Of a stretch of DNA of 36,309 nt, positions 7,387 to 16,098 are shown piece after piece. This DNA comes from Bacteroidales bacterium. Lineage in GTDB: Bacteria; Bacteroidota; Bacteroidia; Bacteroidales; Muribaculaceae. The stretch is taken from positions 1-36,309 of the forward strand of contig SFOK01000006.1 of the NCBI GenBank assembly GCA_004552395.1, read 5' to 3'. The stretch's first letter is position 1. Each line of letters starts with the position of its first letter. The notes under the pieces are model-generated. The model was not told where the DNA came from and did no database searches. It saw only the letters and a list, made by a program, of their open reading frames with translations. Made by a program: the position numbers and the translations under genes.

Positions 7387-7517
7387 GGACTCGCATCAGC
7401 ACGCCATATTCGGTGCTGTGGCTCAATCACATAGCCCGCTATGCTCAATCGCTCACAGCACCGAATCTGACGCACTGCTGCAACCCTGACGTTAACATAT
7501 TTTGTGCAACGGGCTCT
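7387..7517 (-). repeat. Structured repeat, copy C
   Basis: This copy is inverted relative to copy B. On the + strand it begins GGACTCGC (7387-7394), as copy A does. It contains a hairpin with ATTCGGTGCTGTG (7408-7420) pairing CACAGCACCGAAT (7454-7466) and an ATAGC/GCTAT tip (7431-7441). It ends in the conserved terminus at 7484-7517. The arms are unrelated in sequence to copies A and B. Confidence 0.7.
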
Positions 7518-7607
7518 AAGACAATGAAGGGCTGTTCAGCCTGCGGATGACAACAGAATACGGGCTTTGCGGCCTTACTTTGAAACGAAACAACCTGAGA
7601 GGAGACG

Positions 7608-8321
7608 ATGAATATCATTTGCCTGGACAATAACTATCTTGGCTGCGCGAGACCGCAGCAGGGGCCGGCATGGTTTCTTCTATCCCACTCATGTCTGCAC
7701 CGCGACCAGAAACCGTACTACGTACCCGACTGGGACCGCGATTTCAGAGCGTATCCGTCGGCGGCCATAAGAATAGACCGCCTCGGCAAAGGTATACCGG
7801 CGCGGTTCGCCGAGCGCTACTGGGACCACTGGACTTTCGGCTTCAGTGTGCGGGGCACCGAGACGTTGCGCGCCCTCAACGAGGCCGGTCTCCCGGCCGG
7901 AGCGGCTCTGGCATTCGACTGCTGCGCCGCAATCGGCCGCTGGATGAAGGCCGACAAGGAGCAGCTCCGCAGAAGCTCCTTCACAGTCGAAACAGCCGCA
8001 ACGGGAGGCGAAACAGCCTCAACGGGTTCCGAAACAACCGCCGGAGCAGAGAATGAGACGGTGGCGAGGTGGAGTTTCGCCGACCTGATACTTGACGCCG
8101 ACCGCAGCATCGAGTATGTGAGCCGGTTCATAACGCTGAAGACCGGCGACATCATTTTTTTAGGTTTCCCCAGTGAGGGGATACGGCTCGACCGCGATTT
8201 CAAAATAAATGTTAAGAGGAGCGGTCCGGACACGGAAGATACAATTTCAGAGCCCTTTATGGGTTTTAACATAAGGACCACAGCTTACGACGGCGACATC
8301 CTTCTGCATCATAACCGATAA
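7608..8321 (+). CDS. Degenerate fumarylacetoacetate hydrolase (FAH) family protein
   Basis: A 237-residue cytosolic protein with an FAH/acylpyruvase-like framework. The N-terminal strand pattern is present (PAWFLLSHSC, then KPYYVPDW), as is RIDRLGKGIPARFAERYWD at about 55-73. The family signature VSRFITLKTGDIIFLGFPS is at 171-189. The residues that bind the catalytic metal appear lost. The usual H-x-E-x-E stretch is RAYPSAA (47-53), and the usual G-x-D-x-T-x-R-D segment is GFSVRGT (78-84). A Thr/Glu/Gly/Ala-rich insertion occupies about 126-152. I infer a non-catalytic or altered-function paralogue. A GGAG Shine-Dalgarno-like element precedes the ATG. The stop codon lies 46 nt before porU in a short tandem repeat, so the two are probably co-transcribed. 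Confidence 0.65.
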   Translation: MNIICLDNNYLGCARPQQGPAWFLLSHSCLHRDQKPYYVPDWDRDFRAYPSAAIRIDRLGKGIPARFAERYWDHWTFGFSVRGTETLRALNEAGLPAGAALAFDCCAAIGRWMKADKEQLRRSSFTVETAATGGETASTGSETTAGAENETVARWSFADLILDADRSIEYVSRFITLKTGDIIFLGFPSEGIRLDRDFKINVKRSGPDTEDTISEPFMGFNIRTTAYDGDILLHHNR

Positions 8322-8366
8322 GATTTTTCACATCACAAACCGATAATATTCTTTCGCATCACAAAC
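8307..8366 (+). repeat. 24-26 bp tandem repeat spanning the FAH stop and the porU leader
   Basis: Unit 1 (8307-8330) begins CATCATAACCGATAAGATT, unit 2 (8331-8356) begins CATCACAAACCGATAATATT, and a partial third unit (8357-8366) reads CATCACAAAC. Unit 1 contains the stop codon of the FAH-like gene, and unit 3 ends 1 nt before the porU ATG. Confidence 0.65.
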
Positions 8367-8367
8367 A

Positions 8368-11300
8368 ATGAAACGATTTCGCAATATACTCAGTCTGACT
8401 CTTCTGACAGCAGCATCGCTCTTTTCGGCCATGCCGGCCGGAGCTGCGTTGACCGCGGAGAATTTCGCTGAGAATTCCCTTCTGAGCTCGGGAGAGTGGG
8501 TCAAGGTGAGTGTGGACCACACGGGAGTGTGTGCCATCAGCTACGACCAGCTCCGCGAGATGGGATTCAGCAGGCCGGAAAGCGTATGGGTCTACGGCCG
8601 CGGCGCCGAGGCTATCGACGACAATTTCTGCGACAAGACCGGCAAAGCGATTTACTCCGATGACCTGAAGGCCGTCCCGGTGCTGCACCGCGACAACAAG
8701 ATATATTTCTTCGCGCAGGGAACCGAGACACTCGATTTCAGTGCGCAGAGCCAGATATGGCGCAAGGCACTCAACGTCTACGACACTCACGCAAGCTATT
8801 TCCTGGCGCAAGGACGTACCGACGGTCTGGAGATGCCTACAGAGCCGGCGACTTCGCGCAGCTACGAGCCTTACACCGAGGCGTACTACGCCTGCCTCAT
8901 CGAGTCTGATAAGTTCAACTACAACGATACCGGCGAGGAGTACTTCGGCTGGGATCTTCTGAAAGAAGACGTAAAAATCGCTTACGACATACCCGGCTTC
9001 CCCGAGGAGGGCGGCTCGGTGACCTTCGCCATAGACGGCGCATACAATAACACGGCGGATACCAACCTGAATGTCTACATCAATCCGGAAGGTGGCGAGC
9101 AGACGCTTCTCACCTCTATACCGGCCAAGCACCTGGATCGAGAGAACGCCTTCTACTATCATCTGCCCTCCTCGCGTCTCGGGCATTTCTACACTTGCGC
9201 GGCGCCGACCGGCAAAGGGTACCTGACATTCAGTCCCGACGATGCCTCCAAGACGACATATCTGGCTCTGGACCGTGTGGTTGTGACCGCACGCCGTCAG
9301 CTCAGCTTCGGCGAAGGCGAGACCATGATGACAGTGTATGCCACCGACTTCACGAGTCTGAAAGGGGACCCGACATTCACCAACGCGCCCGAGAATCTGA
9401 TGGTATGGACAGTGGCCGCGCCGTCGGAAGTGAGCATACTGCCCGTGAAATACAACGGGACTACAGCGACAGCGCTCGGCATGCCTAATTGCAAGAACCG
9501 GATCATAGCGTTCACGCCCGATGCATCCGGCATACAGACGATAACCGGCTACGAGAAAGTGACCAACACCAACCTGCACTCCATAGGCACCAAGGGCGAG
9601 GATATACCCGACATGGTGATCATAACCACACCGGATTACCGCGACCAGGCCGAGGAGATAGCCCGTCTGCACAAGACTTATCAGGGCGATGAGGTGAAGG
9701 TTGTAATGAGCGGCGACATCGTCAACGAGTTCTCGCAGGGCGTTCGCGACCCGATGGCCTACCGCGCTTTCGCCCGTATGCTCTACGCCCGCGACAACGC
9801 CGATAACCGCCGTTTCCGCAACATACTGCTGCTGGGCAAACTTTGCTTCGACAACCGCGGCGTAGTGATTCCCACCGAGACCGAGCTTCTGATCAGCAAA
9901 GAGACAGCCAACTCGGAGAACCTCACATTCAGTTTCTCGGTGCCGACCTACTACGGCATGATGAGCGACTACAACGATAATTTGACGAGCGGCGACTATC
10001 TGTGGCGGCGCACTGAGGAAGTGGGTGTGGGAGTACTCCCGGCACTGACCCCGACGGAGGCCAAGATCGCAGTGTCGAAGATAGCATCATGGTTCACCGA
10101 CGAGACGCAGGTGCTCTGGCTCAACGAAGGATGTTTCACAGCCGACGGCACCAACGAAAACGAGCATTTGAACCGGGTTGAGGAGACGGTAAAAAGCTGG
10201 GTAGCCTACGACGGCGGCTCATTCATACAGCATAAGCTCTACAACAACTGCCTCGAGGCCGGCCAGATACGTCCGGCGTTCCTGGCGGCGCTTTCGAACG
10301 GTCAGTTCTGGGGCACATACTTCGGCCACGCATCCCAGCTCGGTCTGAACACACGCCTATGGAACAAAGGTGACGCTTTCAATCTGACCAACACCCGCAT
10401 AGGGTTTCTGCGCTTTGCCGGCTGCAACGTGTCGCCCTGGCATCAGTCAGTGCACGGCTCCGGCGACGAGATGATCTTCGCACCCGACCACGGCATATTC
10501 GGATGTGTGAGCACCACCCGCAGCTCGCTGTCGGTATCGAACCGCTTCTACATGTGCGCATTGGATAAAGCGGCTCTCTTCGACGAGGTCGGCGGAGGAA
10601 AGCTCTCAGCGCCCCGCACCTTCGGCGAAGTGAACCGCATAGGCAACAACATAGCGATAGTGGACCGGCAGAACTCGAACCGTCTGGCTTACCATCTGCT
10701 GTGCGATCCCGGTCTTATAGCGCCGTTCCCTTCGGCGGCAGTGACACTGGCACTCAACGGCAATGAGGCTACCGCGGCAACCGAACTGGCTCCGGGCTCA
10801 TCGCTCAAGGCAGCGGGCACAATCACCGACCGCGAGGGCAACATACTGAAAGAGTTCAACGGCACCGTGGTGCTGAAGGTGAGCGGCCCGGCCCGCACCA
10901 TCAACACCTTTAAGCGCGACGGATCTGAATCTGTGCCAATAGTCCACGATGACGACATACTGCTCACCGCGCCGATAACGGTGACAGAGGGCAAGTTCGA
11001 GGCCCGGATCAACATCCCGGCGATACTCGGCGACGAAGGCGCAAAGGGCAAGCTGCGTCTGTTTGCCATGGACCGCAGCTCACGCCGCACAGCCGACGGC
11101 GTATATCCGTTCACCATCCTGGCAGCGACGGGGAGCGGATCGGAGGCGGACGAGAGTCCGGTGATCGAGAGCCACTTCCTCAACAGCGAGCAGTTCAGCT
11201 CGGGCGACGCAGTGGCGCCCTCGTTCACAATGTATGCCACAGTGACTGACGACAAGGGACTTGCACCTTCCAATGTGACCGGTGCAAGACCGCTCTTCGT

Positions 11301-11808
11301 GACATTCGACGGTCGCAGCATCTGCAACAATGTGGCCGAATACCTCACCATAGGCGAAGGGGGCCGCACCATGAGTCTGGCACTGCCGGTGAAGGATATG
11401 CGACCCGGCTTGCACACAGCCACATTCACAGTGAGCGACATATCCGGAAATGTGGCCACATCCACGATACATTTTGTAGTGACATCCGCCACAGCCGAGT
11501 CGACGACACTGAGCACCGACTCCTATCTGGCGCGCGAGTGTGCCGAGATAAGCATTGAGACTCCTTCCGATGCCGGCTACACGCTTGCAAAACGCACTCT
11601 GGTGGTTACCGACGCCTTGGGCAACGACGTGCTGACCAAAGAGATAGACTCTGACACATACACCTGGAACCTTCTCGACAAAGAGGGCAAGAGAGTGACA
11701 GAGGGAGTGTACCGGCTCGTCTGCCGCTATGTCACATCAGCCGGAGTGGCCGGAGTGACCGCACCCGCCCGAGTGATAGTGATCCGCGAAACGAACCGGA
11801 ATTCCTGA
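8368..11808 (+). CDS. porU: Type IX secretion system sortase PorU (peptidase C25 family)
   Basis: A 1146-residue exported protein with a signal peptide ending near residue 26 (MPAGA|A). PorU is the gingipain-like transpeptidase that removes the C-terminal sorting domain of T9SS cargo at the outer surface and attaches cargo to A-LPS. The C25 catalytic pair is visible as H654 (TYFGHASQ) and C686 (RFAGCNVSPWH). The segment LAYHLLCDPGLIAPFPSA is the usual end of the peptidase domain. A C-terminal Ig-like/FlgD-like module (TYTWNLLDKEGKRVTEGVYR) is also typical of PorU. Its length is in the family range. It leads a + strand run with parE 14 nt downstream. Other T9SS membrane genes (porV, porK-N, sov) are outside the window. 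Confidence 0.9.
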   Translation: MKRFRNILSLTLLTAASLFSAMPAGAALTAENFAENSLLSSGEWVKVSVDHTGVCAISYDQLREMGFSRPESVWVYGRGAEAIDDNFCDKTGKAIYSDDLKAVPVLHRDNKIYFFAQGTETLDFSAQSQIWRKALNVYDTHASYFLAQGRTDGLEMPTEPATSRSYEPYTEAYYACLIESDKFNYNDTGEEYFGWDLLKEDVKIAYDIPGFPEEGGSVTFAIDGAYNNTADTNLNVYINPEGGEQTLLTSIPAKHLDRENAFYYHLPSSRLGHFYTCAAPTGKGYLTFSPDDASKTTYLALDRVVVTARRQLSFGEGETMMTVYATDFTSLKGDPTFTNAPENLMVWTVAAPSEVSILPVKYNGTTATALGMPNCKNRIIAFTPDASGIQTITGYEKVTNTNLHSIGTKGEDIPDMVIITTPDYRDQAEEIARLHKTYQGDEVKVVMSGDIVNEFSQGVRDPMAYRAFARMLYARDNADNRRFRNILLLGKLCFDNRGVVIPTETELLISKETANSENLTFSFSVPTYYGMMSDYNDNLTSGDYLWRRTEEVGVGVLPALTPTEAKIAVSKIASWFTDETQVLWLNEGCFTADGTNENEHLNRVEETVKSWVAYDGGSFIQHKLYNNCLEAGQIRPAFLAALSNGQFWGTYFGHASQLGLNTRLWNKGDAFNLTNTRIGFLRFAGCNVSPWHQSVHGSGDEMIFAPDHGIFGCVSTTRSSLSVSNRFYMCALDKAALFDEVGGGKLSAPRTFGEVNRIGNNIAIVDRQNSNRLAYHLLCDPGLIAPFPSAAVTLALNGNEATAATELAPGSSLKAAGTITDREGNILKEFNGTVVLKVSGPARTINTFKRDGSESVPIVHDDDILLTAPITVTEGKFEARINIPAILGDEGAKGKLRLFAMDRSSRRTADGVYPFTILAATGSGSEADESPVIESHFLNSEQFSSGDAVAPSFTMYATVTDDKGLAPSNVTGARPLFVTFDGRSICNNVAEYLTIGEGGRTMSLALPVKDMRPGLHTATFTVSDISGNVATSTIHFVVTSATAESTTLSTDSYLARECAEISIETPSDAGYTLAKRTLVVTDALGNDVLTKEIDSDTYTWNLLDKEGKRVTEGVYRLVCRYVTSAGVAGVTAPARVIVIRETNRNS

Positions 11809-11822
11809 ACATAAACGCAACC

Positions 11823-13826
11823 ATGAGTTCAACCGAGAATACACTTTTCACAGCAGCCGAGCAGCCGGATGCATCAGCCTACAACGACGACTCGATACAA
11901 CGGCTTGAATGGAACGAACATATCAGGCGGCGTCCGGGCATGTACATAGGCAAGCTTGGCGACGGCTCGCACCCTGAAGACGGCATATACGTGCTCATCA
12001 AGGAGGTGATCGACAACTCCATAGACGAATTCAACATGAAGTTCGGAAGCAAGGTTGAGATCACAATCGAGGACGACACGGTTACGGTGCGCGACTACGG
12101 GCGCGGTATCCCGCTGGGAAAGGTGAAAGAGGTGAGCTCCGACATAAACACCGGCGGCAAATTCGACGACAAGAACTTCAAAAAGTCGGTGGGCCTGAAC
12201 GGTGTGGGCCTGAAGGCCGTGAACGCGCTGTCGCTGGATTGCGAAGTGGCGAGTTTCCGCGACGGCAAGTGTGTGCGCGCCATCTATGAGCGCGGCAACC
12301 TGATATCGCTCTCCGAGCCTACCGACACATCGGAGGCTAACGGGACGTTCGTGAAGTTCACTCCCGACCGGGAACTGTTCCGCGATTACTCCTACCGCAT
12401 GGAGTATGTGGAGACGATGCTTCAGAACTACACGTATCTGAACGTGGGTCTGGCCATATATCTGAACGGTAAGCGCTACATATCGCGTCATGGACTTCTG
12501 GACCTTCTGCGGGAGAACATGACCGCCGAGCCGCTCTATCCGCTCATACATCTTCAGGGGGAGGATATAGAGATTGTGCTCACTCACACGAGCCAGTACG
12601 GCGAGGAGTATTACTCCTTCGTGAACGGGCAGCACACCACACAGGGAGGCACACATCTGACAGCTTTCAAGGAATGGGTGTCGCGCACCATAAAGGAGTT
12701 TTACGGCAAGGGATTCGAATATGCCGACATACGCAACGGCATGGTGGCCGCGGTGAGTGTCAGGATCCAGGAGCCCGTGTTCGAGTCGCAGACCAAGACG
12801 AAGCTGGGCAGCCGCGAGACGGAGCCCGGCGGGACGCTGACGGTGAACAAGTTTGTGGGCGATTTCGTGAAGAAGGAGCTCGACGACTATCTCCACAAGA
12901 ATCAGGAGACCGCCGAGATCATGCTGCGCAAGATCCAGGCCAACGAGCGCGAGCGCAAACAACTCGCCGGTGTGACCAAGCTGGCACGCGAGAGGGCCAA
13001 GAAGGTGAGCCTCCACAACCGGAAGCTGCGCGACTGCTCCGTGCACTACAACGACAATTACAAGCAGAACTCGAAGACGGCCGACCGCCGCGACGACTCC
13101 TGCATTTTCATAACCGAGGGTGATTCCGCGTCCGGCACAATCACCAAGGCCCGCGACGCCGCGACACAGGCAGTGTTCTCACTGCGGGGCAAGCCGCTCA
13201 ACTCGTTCGGACTGACACAGAAAGTTGTCTACGAGAACGAGGAGTTCAACCTGCTTCAGGCCGCGCTCAACATAGAGGACGGTCTCGACGGGCTGCGCTA
13301 CAACAAGGTAATCATAGCCACCGATGCCGATGACGACGGCATGCATATACGTCTGCTGGTGATTACATTCTTCCTGCAGTTCTTCCCGGACCTGGTGAAG
13401 AAGGGTCATCTCTACATACTCCAGACACCGCTGTTCCGTGTGCGCGACAAGAAGCAGACACGGCGCAAGAAGTCGAAGCGGAGCGCGGGAGATCCAAAGG
13501 CGGCCGTGGGATCCAAGGAGAGCCAGTCTGCCGCTCAGACAGAGGAGAAAGATACCGTCTACTGCTACACGAACGACGAGCGGCTGAATGCCATAAACCG
13601 GTTCGGAGCGAACGCCGAGATCACCCGATTCAAAGGATTGGGCGAGATCAACGTGGAGGAGTTCCGCGAATTCATCGGTCCGGACATGAGGCTCGACCCT
13701 GTGGTACTCCGCAAGGACGACGCAGTGGAGCGTCTGCTCGAATTCTACATGGGCAAGAATACCATGAACCGCCAGAACTTCATCATAGACAATCTGATGG
13801 TGGAGGACGATTCGGAAATATCCTGA
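11823..13826 (+). CDS. parE: DNA topoisomerase IV subunit B
   Basis: A 667-residue type IIA topoisomerase ATPase/TOPRIM subunit. The GHKL ATPase domain shows IDNSIDEF (N box, about 63-70), VRDYGRGIP and GLNGVGLKAVN. The TOPRIM domain shows TEGDSASGT and IATDADDDGMHIR. A Lys/Arg-rich spacer at about 540-570 interrupts the C-terminal part. ParE and GyrB are hard to separate by eye. I favour ParE because the neighbours (coaD, S41 protease) match my recollection of the parE locus in Bacteroidales. The partner parC is not adjacent. It starts 14 nt after porU. Confidence 0.85.
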   Translation: MSSTENTLFTAAEQPDASAYNDDSIQRLEWNEHIRRRPGMYIGKLGDGSHPEDGIYVLIKEVIDNSIDEFNMKFGSKVEITIEDDTVTVRDYGRGIPLGKVKEVSSDINTGGKFDDKNFKKSVGLNGVGLKAVNALSLDCEVASFRDGKCVRAIYERGNLISLSEPTDTSEANGTFVKFTPDRELFRDYSYRMEYVETMLQNYTYLNVGLAIYLNGKRYISRHGLLDLLRENMTAEPLYPLIHLQGEDIEIVLTHTSQYGEEYYSFVNGQHTTQGGTHLTAFKEWVSRTIKEFYGKGFEYADIRNGMVAAVSVRIQEPVFESQTKTKLGSRETEPGGTLTVNKFVGDFVKKELDDYLHKNQETAEIMLRKIQANERERKQLAGVTKLARERAKKVSLHNRKLRDCSVHYNDNYKQNSKTADRRDDSCIFITEGDSASGTITKARDAATQAVFSLRGKPLNSFGLTQKVVYENEEFNLLQAALNIEDGLDGLRYNKVIIATDADDDGMHIRLLVITFFLQFFPDLVKKGHLYILQTPLFRVRDKKQTRRKKSKRSAGDPKAAVGSKESQSAAQTEEKDTVYCYTNDERLNAINRFGANAEITRFKGLGEINVEEFREFIGPDMRLDPVVLRKDDAVERLLEFYMGKNTMNRQNFIIDNLMVEDDSEIS

Positions 13827-13889
13827 GCGGAGAGGAGGGCCGAGGCAGCTCTTTCAGCAAGAACGAAAGAAACACGACAGAGAGAAGAG

Positions 13890-14357
13890 ATGAAAGCAAT
13901 ATTCCCGGGAAGTTTCAACCCATTCACGCGCGGACACCAGTCCATAGCCGACCGCTCGCTGAAGCTGTTTGATGAGCTTCTGATAGCAGTGGGCTACAAC
14001 GAGCAGAAGCCCGGCAGCGCCGCTGCGGTGCAGGAGCGGGTGGAAGCTATCCGGCGCCTTTACGCCGGGAATCCGGCTGTGGAAGTGGCCTCATACTCAG
14101 TGCTGACGGCGGATTTCGCCCGCGAGCAAGGTGCGGAGGTGATAGTGAGAGGGGTCCGGGACACCTCCGATTTCGAATACGAACGCAACATGGCCGATGT
14201 GAACCGCATGATCTCCGGCGTCGAGACAATCATACTCCCGTCGCTGCCTGAGCTGGCTGCCGTCAGCTCCTCGACAGTGAGGGAACTTCAACATTTCGGC
14301 TGCGACGTCTCGCGCTTCATGCCCGAGAGTCCGAAAGACAGCCCCAAAAACCAGTAA
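13890..14357 (+). CDS. coaD: Pantetheine-phosphate adenylyltransferase
   Basis: A 155-residue cytosolic nucleotidyltransferase making dephospho-CoA from 4'-phosphopantetheine and ATP. The phosphate-binding motif GSFNPFTRGH is at 7-16 (TRGH corresponds to the T/H-x-G-H signature). RGVRDTSDFEYE is at about 88-99, and SSSTVRE matches the second conserved motif. Length is normal for the family. It is 63 nt after parE and 3 nt before the protease gene, within the same run. A purine-rich GAGAAGAG segment precedes the ATG. Confidence 0.95.
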   Translation: MKAIFPGSFNPFTRGHQSIADRSLKLFDELLIAVGYNEQKPGSAAAVQERVEAIRRLYAGNPAVEVASYSVLTADFAREQGAEVIVRGVRDTSDFEYERNMADVNRMISGVETIILPSLPELAAVSSSTVRELQHFGCDVSRFMPESPKDSPKNQ

Positions 14358-14360
14358 TAT

Positions 14361-16013
14361 ATGAAAAAGACACTCATAATAGCGGCAGCCGTACCGGTGA
14401 TCAGCGCCATAGCTGCCATAGCCGCATCGAACCGTCAGGTGCAGCTCTCGAAGCTGCGTATGGCCGAGCAGGCGATCTCTCAGCTCTATGTGGACACCGT
14501 CAACGAGGAGAAGCTCGTGGAGGACGCCATCAAAGGGATGCTCGAAGGACTTGACCCACACTCGGCCTACAGCAATGTGGAGGAGACGCGCGAGCTCAAC
14601 GAGCCGCTCGAGGGGAACTTCTCCGGTATCGGCATATCGTTCAATATGAGCAAGGACACTGTATATGTGATCCAGACCATAGCCGGCGGCCCGTCGGAGA
14701 AAGCGGGTATCCTGGCCGGCGACCGCATCATAAGCGCCAACGACACAGTGCTTGCCGGCGTGAGGATGAAACGCAGCGAGATCATGAAGCATCTGCGCGG
14801 ACCGAAAGGCACGAAGGCGCGCCTTAAAGTGCTGCGCCGCAGCGCCGGAAACACCGACACAATCGACTTCACCGTGACACGCGACGAGATACCTATCTAC
14901 AGCATTGACGCGGCTTATATGGTGGATCCTACTACCGGCTATATCCGTGTCAACAAGTTTGCCGCCGAGACAGCGTCGGAATTCCGCGACGCGCTGAAGA
15001 AGCTGCGCAAGCAGGGCATGAAGGATCTTATCCTGGACCTTGTCGAGAACGGCGGCGGATACCTCAACGCGTCGGTGGAACTGCTGAGCGAGCTGCTGCC
15101 GCCCAGGCAGCTGGCCGTCTACACCGAAGGCACGGCATCGACACGCTACAACCACTACACACGTCCCGATTCCCGCTTTCCGCTCTTTGAGGACGGGCGC
15201 CTGGTTGTGATGGCGAACCAGTACTCGGCATCGGCCGCGGAGATCACAGCCGGAGCCATCCAGGACTATGACCGCGGCGTGATTGTGGGGCGCCGCACAT
15301 TCGGCAAAGGACTCGTGCAGCGACCTATCCCCTTCCCCGACGGATCCATGATGCGTCTGACCGTAGCGCATTACTACACGCCTTCGGGCCGCGACATACA
15401 GAAGCCTTACGTGAAGGGTGACGCTGAGAAATACGACAGCGACATAATGGACCGCTACAACGGCGGCGAGCTTATGCACGAGGACTCGGTGAAGTACGAC
15501 GAGACCAAGCGCCGCTACACGCTCAACAACGCCCGCACGATCTACGGCGGCGGAGGCATCTACCCCGACATATTCGTGCCGCTCGACACGACTGAATACA
15601 CGAAATATTACCGCGACCTTGTGGCAAAAGGTGTGATCAACTCCTACACCATCGACTATGTGGACGCCAACCGCAAGCAGCTGAAGAAGCTCTACAAGAA
15701 CTCGCAGGATTTCCTGAACCGCTTCGAGGTGACCGACGAGATGATAGCCGACCTGAAAGCCCGCGGCGACAAGGAGCAGGTGAAATTCTCGGAAGAGGAG
15801 CAACAGCGCTCCCGCCCGCTTATGGCGATGATCATCAAGGGACTGATCGGCCGCGACGTCTTCGAGGAGGAGGTCTACTGGAGAGTGATCAACGCCCACG
15901 ACCCCATATTCAAGAAGGCGCTCGAAATAATCCATTCGCCTGAATATGAAACCAAGCTGATCGAGTCGCACACTCCCGGGAGCACAGCTAAACCGGCCTC
16001 CGGAGCTAATTGA
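14361..16013 (+). CDS. Carboxy-terminal processing protease (S41 family, CtpA-like)
   Basis: A 550-residue exported or membrane-anchored serine protease with an N-terminal hydrophobic segment (about 4-22). The PDZ domain spans about 85-165 (FSGIGISFN, then AGGPSEKAGILAGDRI). The catalytic region includes NQYSASAAE (287-293), holding the nucleophilic Ser, and TFGKGLVQ, giving the Lys general base at K316. LVENGGGYLNASVEL is the usual core strand, though family members more often have D-x-R-x-N-x-G-G. The C-terminal 130 residues are charged and helical. It begins 3 nt after coaD. Its substrates are unknown. Confidence 0.92.
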   Translation: MKKTLIIAAAVPVISAIAAIAASNRQVQLSKLRMAEQAISQLYVDTVNEEKLVEDAIKGMLEGLDPHSAYSNVEETRELNEPLEGNFSGIGISFNMSKDTVYVIQTIAGGPSEKAGILAGDRIISANDTVLAGVRMKRSEIMKHLRGPKGTKARLKVLRRSAGNTDTIDFTVTRDEIPIYSIDAAYMVDPTTGYIRVNKFAAETASEFRDALKKLRKQGMKDLILDLVENGGGYLNASVELLSELLPPRQLAVYTEGTASTRYNHYTRPDSRFPLFEDGRLVVMANQYSASAAEITAGAIQDYDRGVIVGRRTFGKGLVQRPIPFPDGSMMRLTVAHYYTPSGRDIQKPYVKGDAEKYDSDIMDRYNGGELMHEDSVKYDETKRRYTLNNARTIYGGGGIYPDIFVPLDTTEYTKYYRDLVAKGVINSYTIDYVDANRKQLKKLYKNSQDFLNRFEVTDEMIADLKARGDKEQVKFSEEEQQRSRPLMAMIIKGLIGRDVFEEEVYWRVINAHDPIFKKALEIIHSPEYETKLIESHTPGSTAKPASGAN

Positions 16014-16098
16014 TAACACTCCACCGGGAGACTGACAGGATTAAGCCACCGACAGTTAAGCACACTTCCATCCAACCGGACAAAACAGACATAGAGCC

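Noticed and set aside
8359..9672. 437-codon antisense frame opposite porU
   Set aside because: Same reason. porU has clear catalytic motifs on the + strand.
14097..16019. Very long antisense open frame (640 codons) opposite the S41 protease
   Set aside because: It mirrors the protease in a GC-rich genome. It lacks recognisable domains and starts inside coaD.
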